From positions 1 to 45,842 of the forward strand of contig JACONJ010000029.1 of assembly GCA_014323785.1 (NCBI GenBank): 45,842 nt of DNA, in the 5' to 3' direction. Of the stretch, positions 9,331-17,429 are shown in pieces. Origin of the DNA: Paracoccaceae bacterium. GTDB taxonomy: Bacteria > Pseudomonadota > Alphaproteobacteria > Rhodobacterales > Rhodobacteraceae. The notes below the pieces were generated by a model. It had not been told where the DNA came from. It did not search any database and worked only from the letters and a program-made list of their open reading frames with translations. The first letter of the stretch is position 1. Each line of letters starts with the position of its first letter. A program made the position numbers and the translations under genes.

Positions 9331-9360
9331 GCCCAATCGCCGGACAGAAGCGCACACTAC

Positions 9361-9846
9361 ATGTCAAAATCGCCCCAAGCGTTCCGCACCATCGGCGAGG
9401 TGGCCAAGTGGCTTGGCGTGGCCCCCCATGTGCTGCGCTTCTGGGAAAGCAGGTTCAGCCAGATCAAGCCCGTGAAACGTGCGGGGGGGCGGCGCTACTA
9501 TCGCCCGGGTGATATGGAACTGCTCGGCGGGATCAAGGTTCTTCTTTATGATCAAGGCGTTACGATCCGCGGCGTACAAAAGATCATCCGTGATAAGGGC
9601 GTGGCCCATATCACTGGCATGTCCCCCCCAATGAAAGGGATGCCCCCCATGGCAGAGCGTATCATTATCCCAAAACCGGACCCCGAGCTCCCCCCCGCCC
9701 TGACGGCGGCACGCAGTGCGGAACTGATGGACCGGTTGCGCGAACTGGTGGATGCCGCGGCTGCTCTGCCGCCCGAACGGCGCGCGGCCCTGGCCCCGAT
9801 GCTGGCCCGCCTTGGCGCATTGCACGGGCGCATGACGGTGGATTGA
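9361..9846 (+). CDS. MerR-family transcriptional regulator
   Basis: A 161-residue regulator with an N-terminal MerR winged HTH (about residues 10-80): [20 protein letters not shown], then [19 protein letters not shown] and [11 protein letters not shown]. The second half is proline- and alanine-rich with a short helix near the end and no metal-binding cysteine pattern, so it is not a metal sensor. This gene regularly follows ihfA in alphaproteobacteria and is usually listed simply as a MerR-family regulator. Target and ligand are unknown. Confidence 0.88.
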   Translation: MSKSPQAFRTIGEVAKWLGVAPHVLRFWESRFSQIKPVKRAGGRRYYRPGDMELLGGIKVLLYDQGVTIRGVQKIIRDKGVAHITGMSPPMKGMPPMAERIIIPKPDPELPPALTAARSAELMDRLRELVDAAAALPPERRAALAPMLARLGALHGRMTVD

Positions 9847-9886
9847 CGGGTAACAGGCCCCTGCCCCCATCGCACTGGTTTTTCGC

Positions 9887-9915
9887 TTGCACGGCCCCCG
9901 CAATGCGGGTAATGG
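9887..9915 (+). promoter_or_regulatory. Probable tRNA-Pro promoter
   Basis: TTGCAC at 9887-9892 and TAATGG at 9910-9915 are separated by 17 bases and place a transcription start a few bases before the tRNA at 9925. The -10 element is imperfect. Confidence 0.4.
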
Positions 9916-9924
9916 GGGGCTCGG

Positions 9925-10001
9925 CGGGCTATGGCGCAGCCTGGTAGCGCGTCCGTCTGGGGGACGGAAGGTCGCAGGTTCAAGTCCTGCTAGCCCGACC
10001 A
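9925..10001 (+). tRNA. tRNA-Pro (anticodon GGG), CCA encoded
   Basis: The 77-nt cloverleaf has acceptor strands CGGGCTA and TAGCCCG, a D arm around GCGCAGCCTGGTAGCGC, an anticodon stem TCCGT/ACGGA with loop CTGGGGG (anticodon GGG at 34-36, reading CCC and CCU proline codons), and a T arm GCAGG/CCTGC with loop TTCAAGT. The discriminator A is followed by a genomically encoded CCA. All stems pair fully. Confidence 0.97.
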
Positions 10002-10008
10002 CTTCACA

Positions 10009-10033
10009 AACCGCCCGCCCCGGCAGGGCGGTT
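10009..10033 (+). terminator. Hairpin after tRNA-Pro
   Basis: AACCGCCC (10009-10016) pairs with GGGCGGTT (10026-10033), an 8-bp stem seven bases after the tRNA CCA end. The tail is not T-rich until about 10051, so it may be a processing or attenuating stem rather than a full intrinsic terminator. Confidence 0.45.
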
Positions 10034-10074
10034 CCCTGCTTCCGGACGATCTTTTGATACCCAAAGGCCAGCCA

Positions 10075-11169
10075 ATGCGCGGAGTTTTGCCGGATCACGC
10101 CATTCGCGCGATGCTGGAGCGCGGGGAAATCCGCGCTGGCCTGCCGCCGGATGAGGATCAGGTGCAACCGGCCAGTCTGGATTTGCGCCTTGGCACCACC
10201 GCCTGGCGGGTTCGTGCCTCTTTTCTGGCGGGCAACGGTGCAAGGGTTCTGGACCGGTGCCGTGAGTTTGAAATGCATCAGGTGGACCTGACCCGGGGTG
10301 CGGTGCTGGAACAGGGCTGCGTTTATGTTGTCCGCCTGATGGAATCGCTGGCCCTGCCAAAGGAAATTCACGCCGTAGCCAATGCCCGAAGCTCCACCGG
10401 GCGGCTTGACCTGCTGACCCGCACCATCACCGATGGTGGGGCCGAGTTTGACCGCATCGCCCCCGGCTATACCGGCCCGCTTTACGCTGAAATCTGCCCC
10501 CGTTCCTTCTCGGTCCTTGTGCGGCCCGGCATGCGGTTGAACCAGATCCGGTTTCGCCGGGGACAGGCCACCCTTAGCGATGCGGATCTGCGCACCCGCC
10601 ACGCGCACAGCCCGCTTGTCTCGGGTCAGGCGGTGATCGATGACGGCATGGGCTTCTCGGTCGATCTGCTTCCCAAAGGGGATGACCTGGTCGGCTACCG
10701 CGCCAAACCCCACACTGGCGTGATTGATCTGGACAGACTCGGCAGCTACGCGCCCGGGGAATTCTGGGACGCGTTGCGCACCCGCACGGGCCGGATCATT
10801 CTGGACCCCGGGGCCTTCTACATTCTTGTCAGCCGCGAGGCGGTGACGATCCCGCCGGACTGCGCGGCTGAAATGGCACCCTACCTGGCCATGGCGGGTG
10901 AGTTTCGCGTGCATTACGCGGGGTTCTTCGATCCGGGCTTTGGCCACGCCGATGCTGGCGGGGCGGGTGCGCGTGCTGTGCTCGAGGTACGCTGCCACGA
11001 AGCCCCCTTTGTGCTGGAACATGGCCAGGTGGTCGGGCGCCTGATGTATGAACGTATGGTGGCCCCGCCGGATCGGCTTTATGGGGCCGATCTCGCCTCC
11101 ACCTATCAGGGGCAGGGGTTAAAACTTTCCAAACATTTTCAGGATGCAAACGGGGGGCAGGTGGCATGA
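10075..11169 (+). CDS. dcd: 2'-deoxycytidine 5'-triphosphate deaminase, two-domain type
   Basis: Deaminates dCTP to dUTP, feeding dTMP synthesis. The 364-residue protein is about twice the length of enterobacterial Dcd and is the tandem-domain form found in alphaproteobacteria. The catalytic signature is in the first half: [19 protein letters not shown], then [17 protein letters not shown]. The second half begins around [19 protein letters not shown] and repeats the fold with [11 protein letters not shown]. The ATG at 10075 is preferred to the TTG at 10054 because AAAGG lies seven bases before it. The stop overlaps the hsdM start (ATGA), an unusual tie between a housekeeping gene and a restriction locus. 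Confidence 0.88.
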   Translation: MRGVLPDHAIRAMLERGEIRAGLPPDEDQVQPASLDLRLGTTAWRVRASFLAGNGARVLDRCREFEMHQVDLTRGAVLEQGCVYVVRLMESLALPKEIHAVANARSSTGRLDLLTRTITDGGAEFDRIAPGYTGPLYAEICPRSFSVLVRPGMRLNQIRFRRGQATLSDADLRTRHAHSPLVSGQAVIDDGMGFSVDLLPKGDDLVGYRAKPHTGVIDLDRLGSYAPGEFWDALRTRTGRIILDPGAFYILVSREAVTIPPDCAAEMAPYLAMAGEFRVHYAGFFDPGFGHADAGGAGARAVLEVRCHEAPFVLEHGQVVGRLMYERMVAPPDRLYGADLASTYQGQGLKLSKHFQDANGGQVA

Positions 11170-12716
11170 CGGCACAACAGGATGGAATCGGTTTTGAGGC
11201 GCAGCTGTTTCTGGCCGCCGACAAGCTGCGTAAAAATCTGGACGCCTCTGATTACAAGCATGTGGTTCTTGGCCTGATCTTCCTGCGCCACGTTTCCCAA
11301 AGTTTTGAGGCCCGCCACACCGCGCTGATGGCCGAAGACCCGGACGCCGCCGAAGACCCGGATGAATACACCGCCGAGAATATCTTTTGGGTGCCAGAGG
11401 ATGCGCGCTGGGCAGTCCTGCGGGCACAGGCCCGGAACCCGGCCATCGGCAAGCTGATCGATGGGGCCATGGCCGCCATTGAACGTGCGAATCCCCAGCT
11501 CAAGGGGGTGCTGCCCAGGGAGTACACCCGCCCCGCGCTGGATAAGGTCATGCTGGGCGAGCTCATCGATCTGATTTCCGGCATTGCCCTGCATCAGGGG
11601 GGCGTGCAGGCGCGCGACCTTCTGGGCCGGGTTTATGAATACTTTCTGGGCGGTTTCGCCGGGTCCGAGGGCAAGCGGGGCGGCGAATTCTACACGCCCC
11701 GGTCCATCGTGCGCGTTCTGGTGGATGTGCTGGAACCCTTCCCTGATCCCGAACACGGCGTCGCGGGCCGCGTGTATGACCCCTGCTGCGGGTCGGGCGG
11801 CATGTTTGTCCAGACCGAGCGGTTCCTGGAGGCCCACGGTGGCCGGATTGGCCAGTTGGCCCTTTATGGTCAGGAAAGCAACTACACAACCTGGCGGCTG
11901 GCCAAGATGAATCTTGCCGTCCGCGGGATTGATGCCGACGGCATCGCCTGGAACACCGAAGGCACATTTCACAAAAACATCTGGCGCGACAGGAAGTTTG
12001 ATTTCATCCTTGCCAACCCGCCCTTTAACATTTCCGATTGGGGTGGGGAGCGTCTGCGTGACGACGCGCGCTGGTGCTATGGCGTGCCGCCTGCCGGCAA
12101 TGCCAACTATGCCTGGCTTCAGCATATCCTGTGGTCCCTGGCCCCCAATGGCACGGCGGGCGTGGTGCTGGCCAACGGGTCCATGTCCTCTGCCCTGCGG
12201 GGAGAGGAGGATATCCGCCGCGCGATGCTGCGGGCGGATGTGGTGGATTGCATGATCGCCCTGCCGGGGCAGCTCTTCTATTCGGTGCAGATTCCGGCCT
12301 GCCTGTGGATTCTGTCCCGCAACAAGGGCAATGGCCGGTTTCGCAACCGCCGGGGGAGGGTTCTGTTCATCGACGCGCGGGAACTCGGCCATATGGTGGA
12401 CCGCACGCGGCGGGAATTCTCGGACGATGACATCGGGAAAATCACCGGCACCTATCACGCCTGGCGCGGCGGGGCGGGCGCAGGCACCTATGCCGATGTG
12501 CCGGGCTTTTGCGCCGAGGCCGGGCTGGACACCATACAGGGGCATGACTGGGTGCTGACCCCGGGCCGCTATGTCGGGGCCCGGCCCCCGGCAGAAGACG
12601 CCCTGCCCTTTGCCGAACGCTTCGCTGCCCTGCGCCAAACGCTGGATGCGCAATTTGCAGAAGCGGAGGTGCTCAACGCACGGATCAAGGCGAAATTGGC
12701 GGGGGTGCGGGCGTGA
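11166..12716 (+). CDS. hsdM: Type I restriction-modification DNA methyltransferase subunit HsdM
   Basis: Adenine-N6 methyltransferase subunit of a type I system. It works as M2S1 with HsdS and also forms part of the R2M2S1 nuclease. The 516 residues hold an N-terminal helical HsdM_N domain (about 10-140), then [16 protein letters not shown] (about 172-187), motif [11 protein letters not shown] (about 205-214) and the catalytic motif IV NPPF (about 284-287). The full length and all motifs suggest an active enzyme. It starts on the dcd stop codon (ATGA) and its own stop overlaps the GTG start of hsdS (GTGA), so dcd, hsdM and hsdS are translationally coupled. Confidence 0.97.
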   Translation: MTAQQDGIGFEAQLFLAADKLRKNLDASDYKHVVLGLIFLRHVSQSFEARHTALMAEDPDAAEDPDEYTAENIFWVPEDARWAVLRAQARNPAIGKLIDGAMAAIERANPQLKGVLPREYTRPALDKVMLGELIDLISGIALHQGGVQARDLLGRVYEYFLGGFAGSEGKRGGEFYTPRSIVRVLVDVLEPFPDPEHGVAGRVYDPCCGSGGMFVQTERFLEAHGGRIGQLALYGQESNYTTWRLAKMNLAVRGIDADGIAWNTEGTFHKNIWRDRKFDFILANPPFNISDWGGERLRDDARWCYGVPPAGNANYAWLQHILWSLAPNGTAGVVLANGSMSSALRGEEDIRRAMLRADVVDCMIALPGQLFYSVQIPACLWILSRNKGNGRFRNRRGRVLFIDARELGHMVDRTRREFSDDDIGKITGTYHAWRGGAGAGTYADVPGFCAEAGLDTIQGHDWVLTPGRYVGARPPAEDALPFAERFAALRQTLDAQFAEAEVLNARIKAKLAGVRA

Positions 12717-13936
12717 AATTGACAGAAATTATTAACTTTAACCCAGCGACTCGGTTATCCAAAGGCGCGAATTTACCCTTCATTGATATGGCCACTCTAC
12801 CCACATTCGGACGCGAGATTCCGAGCTTTGAAATTCGCGAGTTTAACGGCTCAGGAAGCAAGTTTCAGAACGGAAATACGCTGCTCGCACGCATAACTCC
12901 CTGTCTGGAAAATGGAAAGGGAGGCATGGTTCGTGAGTTGCCGGGCGACGGCACAGGTTATGGCTCAACAGAGTTCATAGTAATGAGAGCACGGCGAGAA
13001 GCAGACAGCACCTTTGTTTACTATCTGTCAAGATTACCGGATTTTCGAAATTTCTCAATTCATCAAATGACCGGAACATCCGGTCGCCAGAGAGTTGCCT
13101 GGCAGTCATTGCAAAACTTCGAAATCGCCGAACTATCATGCAATGAACGCGGGGATATCGCCTCCCTCCTCGGCAGCCTTGACGACAAAATCGCCCTGAA
13201 CCGCCGCATGAATGAAACGCTCCAGGGAATGGCCCGCGCCTTATTCCGGGACTGGTTCGTCGACTTCGGGCCCACACGCGCCAAAATGAACGGCACCCGC
13301 CCCTACCTGGCCCCCGACCTCTGGGCACTCTTCCCCGACAGGCTGGACTCAAACACCGGCCTGCCCTCGGGGTGGCGGGTTGGAACGCTTGGCACTTGCT
13401 TTCATCTGGTTATGGGGCAATCCCCTCCAGGCCATACCTACAACGACCAAGAGGAGGGAATTCCCTTCTTCCAAGGGCGAACGGATTTTGGTTTCCGATA
13501 CCCAAAGACCCGCAAGTTCTGCTCGGCACCTACCAGAATTGCTGAACACGGCGATACACTCGTGAGTGTTCGCGCGCCAGTTGGTGACATCAATATGGCG
13601 TGGGAGACCTGCTGTGTCGGGCGTGGACTGGCTGCTCTCCGCCATATCTCTGGATCACAATCCTTTACCTATTATTCGGCTTTGTCCCTACAGCAGGACT
13701 TGAGGCAATATGAGCATTCAGGCACAGTCTTTGGGTCTATCAGCAAGAAGCAGTTTGAAGCCTTGGGTGTTTTGGAGCCGACGCCGAAATTGGTTAATGC
13801 ATTTGAGAACCAAGTTGCCGCTTTTGATGAGCGTATCAAAAAAAACATTTCCGAAAACCGAACCCTCGCCCAGACCCGCGACCTCCTTTTGCCGAAACTC
13901 ATGTCCGGCACAATCCGCCTGACACCCGCCGCCTGA
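12713..13936 (+). CDS. hsdS: Type I restriction-modification specificity subunit HsdS
   Basis: Recognises the bipartite target sequence. The 407 residues form two target recognition domains: TRD1 about 1-150 and TRD2 about 220-370. Each is followed by a conserved helical spacer, [22 protein letters not shown] and the C-terminal DERIKKN...LLPKLMSG. The central spacer carries the common [12 protein letters not shown]. Start GTG at 12713 overlaps the hsdM stop. TRD1 and part of TRD2 are clearly lower in GC than the spacers and hsdM, which fits TRD exchange by recombination. The target sequence cannot be read from the protein. Confidence 0.95.
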   Translation: MKLTEIINFNPATRLSKGANLPFIDMATLPTFGREIPSFEIREFNGSGSKFQNGNTLLARITPCLENGKGGMVRELPGDGTGYGSTEFIVMRARREADSTFVYYLSRLPDFRNFSIHQMTGTSGRQRVAWQSLQNFEIAELSCNERGDIASLLGSLDDKIALNRRMNETLQGMARALFRDWFVDFGPTRAKMNGTRPYLAPDLWALFPDRLDSNTGLPSGWRVGTLGTCFHLVMGQSPPGHTYNDQEEGIPFFQGRTDFGFRYPKTRKFCSAPTRIAEHGDTLVSVRAPVGDINMAWETCCVGRGLAALRHISGSQSFTYYSALSLQQDLRQYEHSGTVFGSISKKQFEALGVLEPTPKLVNAFENQVAAFDERIKKNISENRTLAQTRDLLLPKLMSGTIRLTPAA

Positions 13937-13944
13937 GCCGATCC

Positions 13945-14007
13945 AGCCCCCCGCAACCCCCAGGCCATGACAGCCGCACCCCGAATGCCCCCGCCGGGCT
14001 GTCGAAC
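13945..14007 (+). repeat. Remnant matching the 5' end of the ImmA/IrrE gene (copy 1)
   Basis: Directly after hsdS, a segment containing CATGACAGCCGCACC and then CCGCCGGGCTGTCGAAC matches the start region of the ImmA/IrrE gene at 17529, apart from a short internal gap. The block around 16266-16337 is a third relative and resembles this copy most closely upstream of the ATG. The frame is lost after about 14 codons, so this is a scar, not a gene. Confidence 0.65.
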
Positions 14008-14014
14008 ACACCGC

Positions 14015-14043
14015 TTGACCCTGCCCGTTTTTCGCGCTATACA
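14015..14043 (+). promoter_or_regulatory. Candidate sigma-70 promoter for the 59-codon ORF
   Basis: TTGACC at 14015-14020 and TATACA at 14038-14043 are separated by 17 bases, a good vegetative pair. The predicted start is near 14050 and GGGGA lies before the ATG at 14081. It could also supply the DUF6978-DUF1828 pair downstream. Confidence 0.55.
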
Positions 14044-14080
14044 ATCCGCAGAGCAGACAACAGCACGGGGAAATACAAGC

Positions 14081-14260
14081 ATGGCTGCATGGATCAAAAC
14101 CAATGTGCTGCGCGAACCGGGGGATGTGAACCACCGCCTAGCCGAGATGGGCCTGACCATGCAGGGCTTTCTCAACGTGGTTCGTGTTGCCCGGATCGCA
14201 CGCGCAAATACGACGGGGGCACTCCTAACACCCGCCAGAAATTGTCGCCACGGCAGTTAG
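14081..14260 (+). CDS. Small protein or truncated gene at the head of the DUF6978 module
   Basis: A 59-codon frame beginning MAAWIKTNVLREPGDVNHRL with a good promoter and ribosome site (GGGGA) upstream. The first 45 or so residues look like a folded, natural sequence with an amphipathic stretch MQGFLNVVRVARIARANTT. The tail ALLTPARNCRHGS looks like read-out into unrelated DNA, so this may be the N-terminal part of a longer gene cut by rearrangement. I do not recognise the family. It ends nine bases before the DUF6978 start and may be co-transcribed with it. Confidence 0.45.
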   Translation: MAAWIKTNVLREPGDVNHRLAEMGLTMQGFLNVVRVARIARANTTGALLTPARNCRHGS

Positions 14261-14269
14261 GCGGATCGC

Positions 14270-14716
14270 ATGAATGATCATGACCTGACACAGGATGTTG
14301 CCGACGCCCTCATTAGAATAAAGAAACGCGCAATATCAAAAGAAAAAATTTCAGTTCCTCACTCAGGGCGGGTTGAGGTTCCCTTAATTGATCATAAAGA
14401 GCAGGAGAAATTTCAACTGGACGTCCGTCGTGCCCGGATTGAATTACAAAAGGGCACCAACCAGATGAGAACCCGAAAAACAATTATTTTGGTACGGCTT
14501 GATTTCGGGGGTGCACCTCACAGAAATCCCAACGGTGCCGAAATTCCCTGCCCCCATATCCATCTTTACAAAGAAGGGTTTGGCGATAAATGGGCTTTTC
14601 CCCTTCCGGAAGGAAGGTTTTTGAATATCAATGACTTCCGGAAAACATTGGAAGATTTTCTAAAATACTGCAACGTCACTGGTAATCCTTTTTCTGTTCA
14701 GGAGAATTTCTGGTGA
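14270..14716 (+). CDS. DUF6978-like protein
   Basis: A 148-residue soluble protein with no signal or membrane segment. The pattern LTQDVADALIRIKKR, EKFQLDVRRARIELQKGTNQ, TIILVRLDFGGAPHRNPNGA, IPCPHIHLYKEGFGDKWAFP and the terminal LEDFLKYCNV matches what I recall of DUF6978; molecular function is unknown. The histidine-rich PHRNP...CPHIH segment looks like a possible metal or nucleotide site. The stop overlaps the GTG start of the next gene (GTGA), so the two are coupled. Base composition is markedly poorer in GC than hsdM or dcd, a sign of transfer. The neighbourhood suggests a defence or toxin-antitoxin role, which is inference. Confidence 0.7.
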   Translation: MNDHDLTQDVADALIRIKKRAISKEKISVPHSGRVEVPLIDHKEQEKFQLDVRRARIELQKGTNQMRTRKTIILVRLDFGGAPHRNPNGAEIPCPHIHLYKEGFGDKWAFPLPEGRFLNINDFRKTLEDFLKYCNVTGNPFSVQENFW

Positions 14717-15477
14717 TTGATGAAATTGCCCAACTCATGGGCAACTATCAAAAATGGCTGGAAGACAGAACTGCCCTGCGGCAGATCGGTGAAACTGTCG
14801 AGATTACAACCCCGTTCCTCAACAGGCATAATGACTACATACAGATTTATGTTAGAAAAAGGAACGGTGGTTTTATTCTTTCGGATGAGGGCGAAACCAT
14901 TGAAGACCTGAAGATGTCCGGCGTATCCCTTGACACGCCCAAGCGTAAAGAGTTGTTGAGGTTTACAGCAGCAGGATTTGGCATATCCACAAAGGATGAT
15001 GTTATTTTTATCGAAACATCACCGGATCGGTTCCCGTTATCCAAGCATAATCTTGTGCAAACGATCCTGGCTGTAAATGATCTGTTTTTTACCGCCCGTC
15101 CAATCGTGGCCAGCCTGTTCCTGGAAGAGGTCAAATCCTGGCTTGAGCAAGGGAATGTCAGGTATACTCCCGATGCCTCCTTTACTGGAAAAACGGGGTA
15201 CCCGCACAAATTCCACTTTACGGTGCCGAAATCCAGGGCGCAGCCTGAACGCCTTATTCGGGCGATAAACAACCCAAACAAAGATGCCGCCAATAACCTG
15301 GCTTTTGCCTGGATTGATACAAAGGAGGAACGCAGCGCGGAGACAACGGCCATGGCCATCCTTAACGATGGTGAGCAATCGATTCCATCAGAAGTAGAAG
15401 AAGCCCTGTCGAATTATGACATTGAGTCTGTCAAGTGGTCAGGTCGTGAAAGCGTAATTCAACGGCTTGCAGCATGA
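14713..15477 (+). CDS. DUF1828/DUF1829 domain protein
   Basis: A 254-residue soluble protein. The N-terminal DUF1828 part (about 20-110) contains VEITTPFLNRHNDYIQIYV, GFILSDEGETIEDLKMSGV and DTPKRKELL, then LSKHNLVQTILAVNDLFF. The C-terminal part (about 140-245), with LEEVKSWLEQGNVRYTPD and FHFTVPKSRAQPERLI, resembles DUF1829. No function is established that I know of. The pair with DUF6978 is translationally coupled, and its own stop overlaps the start of a decayed hsdR copy (ATGA). The low GC content indicates that it arrived together with the preceding gene. Confidence 0.75.
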   Translation: MIDEIAQLMGNYQKWLEDRTALRQIGETVEITTPFLNRHNDYIQIYVRKRNGGFILSDEGETIEDLKMSGVSLDTPKRKELLRFTAAGFGISTKDDVIFIETSPDRFPLSKHNLVQTILAVNDLFFTARPIVASLFLEEVKSWLEQGNVRYTPDASFTGKTGYPHKFHFTVPKSRAQPERLIRAINNPNKDAANNLAFAWIDTKEERSAETTAMAILNDGEQSIPSEVEEALSNYDIESVKWSGRESVIQRLAA

Positions 15478-15647
15478 TCTTCCCCTTAGCCGGGAACGAC
15501 ATTGAACACGCCGCCCTCTATTGGCTTGCCGAACTTGGCTATACCATCCGCACCGGCGCGGATATCGGGCCCAACGGCTGAGCGCACCAGTTCCGCGGAT
15601 GTATCCTGTCAGGCGGGCTGCGCACAGCGGTGGACCACCTGAACCCC
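15474..15647 (+). pseudogene. Decayed 5' fragment of a second hsdR copy
   Basis: The frame begins MIFPLAGNDIEHAALYWLAE on an ATG that overlaps the DUF1828 gene stop (ATGA). It is closely similar to the start of hsdR at 18784, including 51 identical bases (15522-15572 against 18829-18879). A TGA at 15579-15581 ends the frame after 35 codons, and nucleotide similarity stops abruptly at 15647, where CTGAACCCC is the last shared word. It shows that an hsdR once followed the DUF1828 gene directly. Confidence 0.9.
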
Positions 15648-15701
15648 GAAAAGGGCAACCCCGGTCTGATGAGGCAGCCCATAACAGCAAGGATGAAGAC
15701 G

Positions 15702-16139
15702 ATGAAACACCTACTCAAATCCGCCTTGGCGGCACTCGCCATGACAACCGCAGCCCAGGCAGAAGGCACGATCACTACAACCGCAGCCCAACAGCAAGAC
15801 GTAACAAGTTTCGAACGGGAGAGAACGTGGCTATGTTTTGATCGGCTCAGAGGAAATAGCCAGCCCGAAATAGCCCTGACAGATAGGTTACTCTTCGGGA
15901 CAGATCTAGGACTAGGCACAGTCACGGTCGACGGTCAAGACCCCATCGACGCGGTTGTAATGCCCGACCCTCAAATTTTTGGTGCCCCCCGTCAAGTTTG
16001 GGTGGGTACCATTTTGCGGAACGGCAAGACCGAGACGTTCACAGTCAAAATGGACGTCGAAGACGGCGAAGCTGAATGGCACGAAGGCGTCGTCAGTTTT
16101 ACGCCGATATCTACGTTCAACTGCAGCCGATCACAATAG
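15702..16139 (+). CDS. Small exported protein of unknown function
   Basis: The 145-residue product starts MKHLLKSALAALAMTTAAQA, a clean Sec signal peptide with a likely cut after AQA, so the mature protein is periplasmic or secreted. The mature part is acidic with two cysteines (in WLCFDRL and near the end in FNCSRSQ) that could form a disulfide. I do not recognise a family. The ATG at 15702 is chosen because AAGGA lies eight bases before it. It sits between the hsdR remnant and an ImmA-like scar, apparently a separate cargo gene in the restriction locus. Confidence 0.6.
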   Translation: MKHLLKSALAALAMTTAAQAEGTITTTAAQQQDVTSFERERTWLCFDRLRGNSQPEIALTDRLLFGTDLGLGTVTVDGQDPIDAVVMPDPQIFGAPRQVWVGTILRNGKTETFTVKMDVEDGEAEWHEGVVSFTPISTFNCSRSQ

Positions 16140-16265
16140 CAACGCCCCGCGGATGTCAATCGGGTACCATCCCGAAATGGCGCAGGTTGCAGGGCGGGGC
16201 CTAACTTTACTGCGACCCTCTGTGCGCAGATTGATTAGATCCCGCCCGATCACAAAAACTATCAA

Positions 16266-16337
16266 AACACAATACGGACCCCCACAAAACCCTAGGTCAT
16301 AACAGCCGCACCACCCCCCGAAACCTTCCGCCGGGTC
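16266..16337 (+). repeat. Remnant matching the upstream and 5' region of the ImmA/IrrE gene (copy 2)
   Basis: ACACAATACGGACCCCCAC at 16267-16285 matches the sequence before the ImmA gene (17497 onward, ACACAATACGGCCCCCCC). CATAACAGCCGCACC near 16299 and CGCCGGGTCGCC near 16330 match its coding start and the copy after hsdS. The ATG has become ATA. No gene follows in this frame. The surrounding 230 bp (16140-16369) contain nothing else I can identify. Confidence 0.65.
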
Positions 16338-16369
16338 GCCCCCTTTTACGGTGCCCGTAAAGGACCGTT

Positions 16370-16759
16370 CTAAAGCGACCGGAATTGTGATTTGTTTTCA
16401 GGGAGCTGAAACAAACCATTTTTCACGATCTGCCGCTGTCCCAGTATTTTGTCCCAATGCCACAGAATGGCGGCAGCCTGTTGATGAACCCGTTTCTTCT
16501 GCAAAGCAGGCGAAAGATAAAAGGCCACGATGTTATTGCTCAGGATGGCGGCACGCTCCGTCTTCTTACGGGAATTGGCCAAGTCTTTTGATATAACAAT
16601 CCAACCAAGATTGAGCTGTCCGAAATACTCCCTATCCGAGATGTTGACAGGGAAGTGATCCCGAAATGCCTTCACCTCATGTCCGTCCGGCTTCACGATT
16701 GCGTCAAGTGCCCGCGCAATCTGCGGGGGCATATTGTGATCAAGCAGAACCTTGACCAT
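16370..16759 (-). CDS. VapC45-like PIN-fold toxin
   Basis: A 129-residue PIN-like protein starting MVKVLLDHNMPPQIARALDA. Acidic residues typical of the nuclease centre are visible in LLDHN, in ISDREYF and in WIVISKDLA. Size, sequence style and pairing with a 229-residue HTH-DUF433 partner match VapC45 (M. tuberculosis Rv2019, about 138 aa). Members are expected to act as ribonucleases. The ATG at 16759 is preferred to an upstream in-frame TTG. It overlaps the 3' end of the antitoxin gene by 20 bp, and the pair runs against the hsd genes. Confidence 0.75.
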   Translation of the reverse strand: MVKVLLDHNMPPQIARALDAIVKPDGHEVKAFRDHFPVNISDREYFGQLNLGWIVISKDLANSRKKTERAAILSNNIVAFYLSPALQKKRVHQQAAAILWHWDKILGQRQIVKNGLFQLPENKSQFRSL

Positions 16760-17429
16760 GGGCCTTTTCAAGGCTGGCTTCAAAATCGATCCCGGCCTTG
16801 ATCACTCTGGCCGGTACCTCGTAGATTGAGGCAAGATACCCGAGGTCAGAAAACTCCCGATACTCCTTGAAGATAACGCTGGTGGACAGGCCGAATTTAT
16901 CCAGAATCGGTGCGCCAAAACGCCGCGCCGGATCAATGATCACTTCCCGGAAGCCTTTGGGTCGCCACCTGGCGGGCAGGTCGTTATCGTATTCCAGGTC
17001 GTTCAGTGACTGCTCTATGATCTCCCGAAAAACACTTTGCCCCGCATACCCCTTTGAAAGGTGAAGAAGCGCACCGTCACGCTCTGCCGCTTCCATCAGC
17101 AGTGCGGTTCCCTCTACCTTGAAGGAATGGGAGGCGAGCGGGCGTTCTATCCCCAGCCGATCCTGCGCAAATGAAATGGCGTATCGAATGGATTGAAGCG
17201 ATACGCCCGCCCGGCGCATGGCGGCGACAACCCGAACCTCTACCAAATCCAGGAAACTGATCTCGGTTGCGTCATCATCCAGAAGCCGGTAGTGTGCCCT
17301 CCACAAGGGTTCAGAACGGTCACTGCCACGGGTCCAGCGCATGACCTGCTGCGTTGTTGTGCGGGCCAGCCGCGCGGCACGGGCAGGCGTATACACTCCC
17401 TTCCCAAGTATCGTATGGTCCAGCGGCAT
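16740..17429 (-). CDS. VapB45-like antitoxin with MerR-like HTH and DUF433 domain
   Basis: The 229-residue protein begins MPLDHTILGKGVYTPARAAR with an HTH (about 12-60: YTPARAARLARTTTQQVMRW), a middle segment FLDLVEVRVVAAMRRAGVS like VapB45 proteins, and a C-terminal DUF433 region (about 160-222) with PARRFGAPILDKFGLSTSVI and GYLASIYEVPARVIKAGIDF. The architecture and length match Rv2018 (VapB45, about 239 aa). It would neutralise the downstream toxin and repress the operon, probably at the repeats in the divergent region to its right. Confidence 0.75.
   Translation of the reverse strand: MPLDHTILGKGVYTPARAARLARTTTQQVMRWTRGSDRSEPLWRAHYRLLDDDATEISFLDLVEVRVVAAMRRAGVSLQSIRYAISFAQDRLGIERPLASHSFKVEGTALLMEAAERDGALLHLSKGYAGQSVFREIIEQSLNDLEYDNDLPARWRPKGFREVIIDPARRFGAPILDKFGLSTSVIFKEYREFSDLGYLASIYEVPARVIKAGIDFEASLEKAHGQGSA

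Noticed and set aside
9925-10001. tRNA-Pro as an integration site for the restriction island
   Set aside because: No copy of the tRNA 3' end was seen near 21969-22123 and there is no integrase gene; dcd also lies between the tRNA and hsdM.
9364-11022. 552-codon minus-strand frame opposite merR, tRNA-Pro and dcd
   Set aside because: It runs through a tRNA gene and two well-supported genes; a GC-rich antisense shadow.
11139-12653. 504-codon minus-strand frame opposite hsdM
   Set aside because: hsdM has all motifs on the plus strand; the reverse frame has none.
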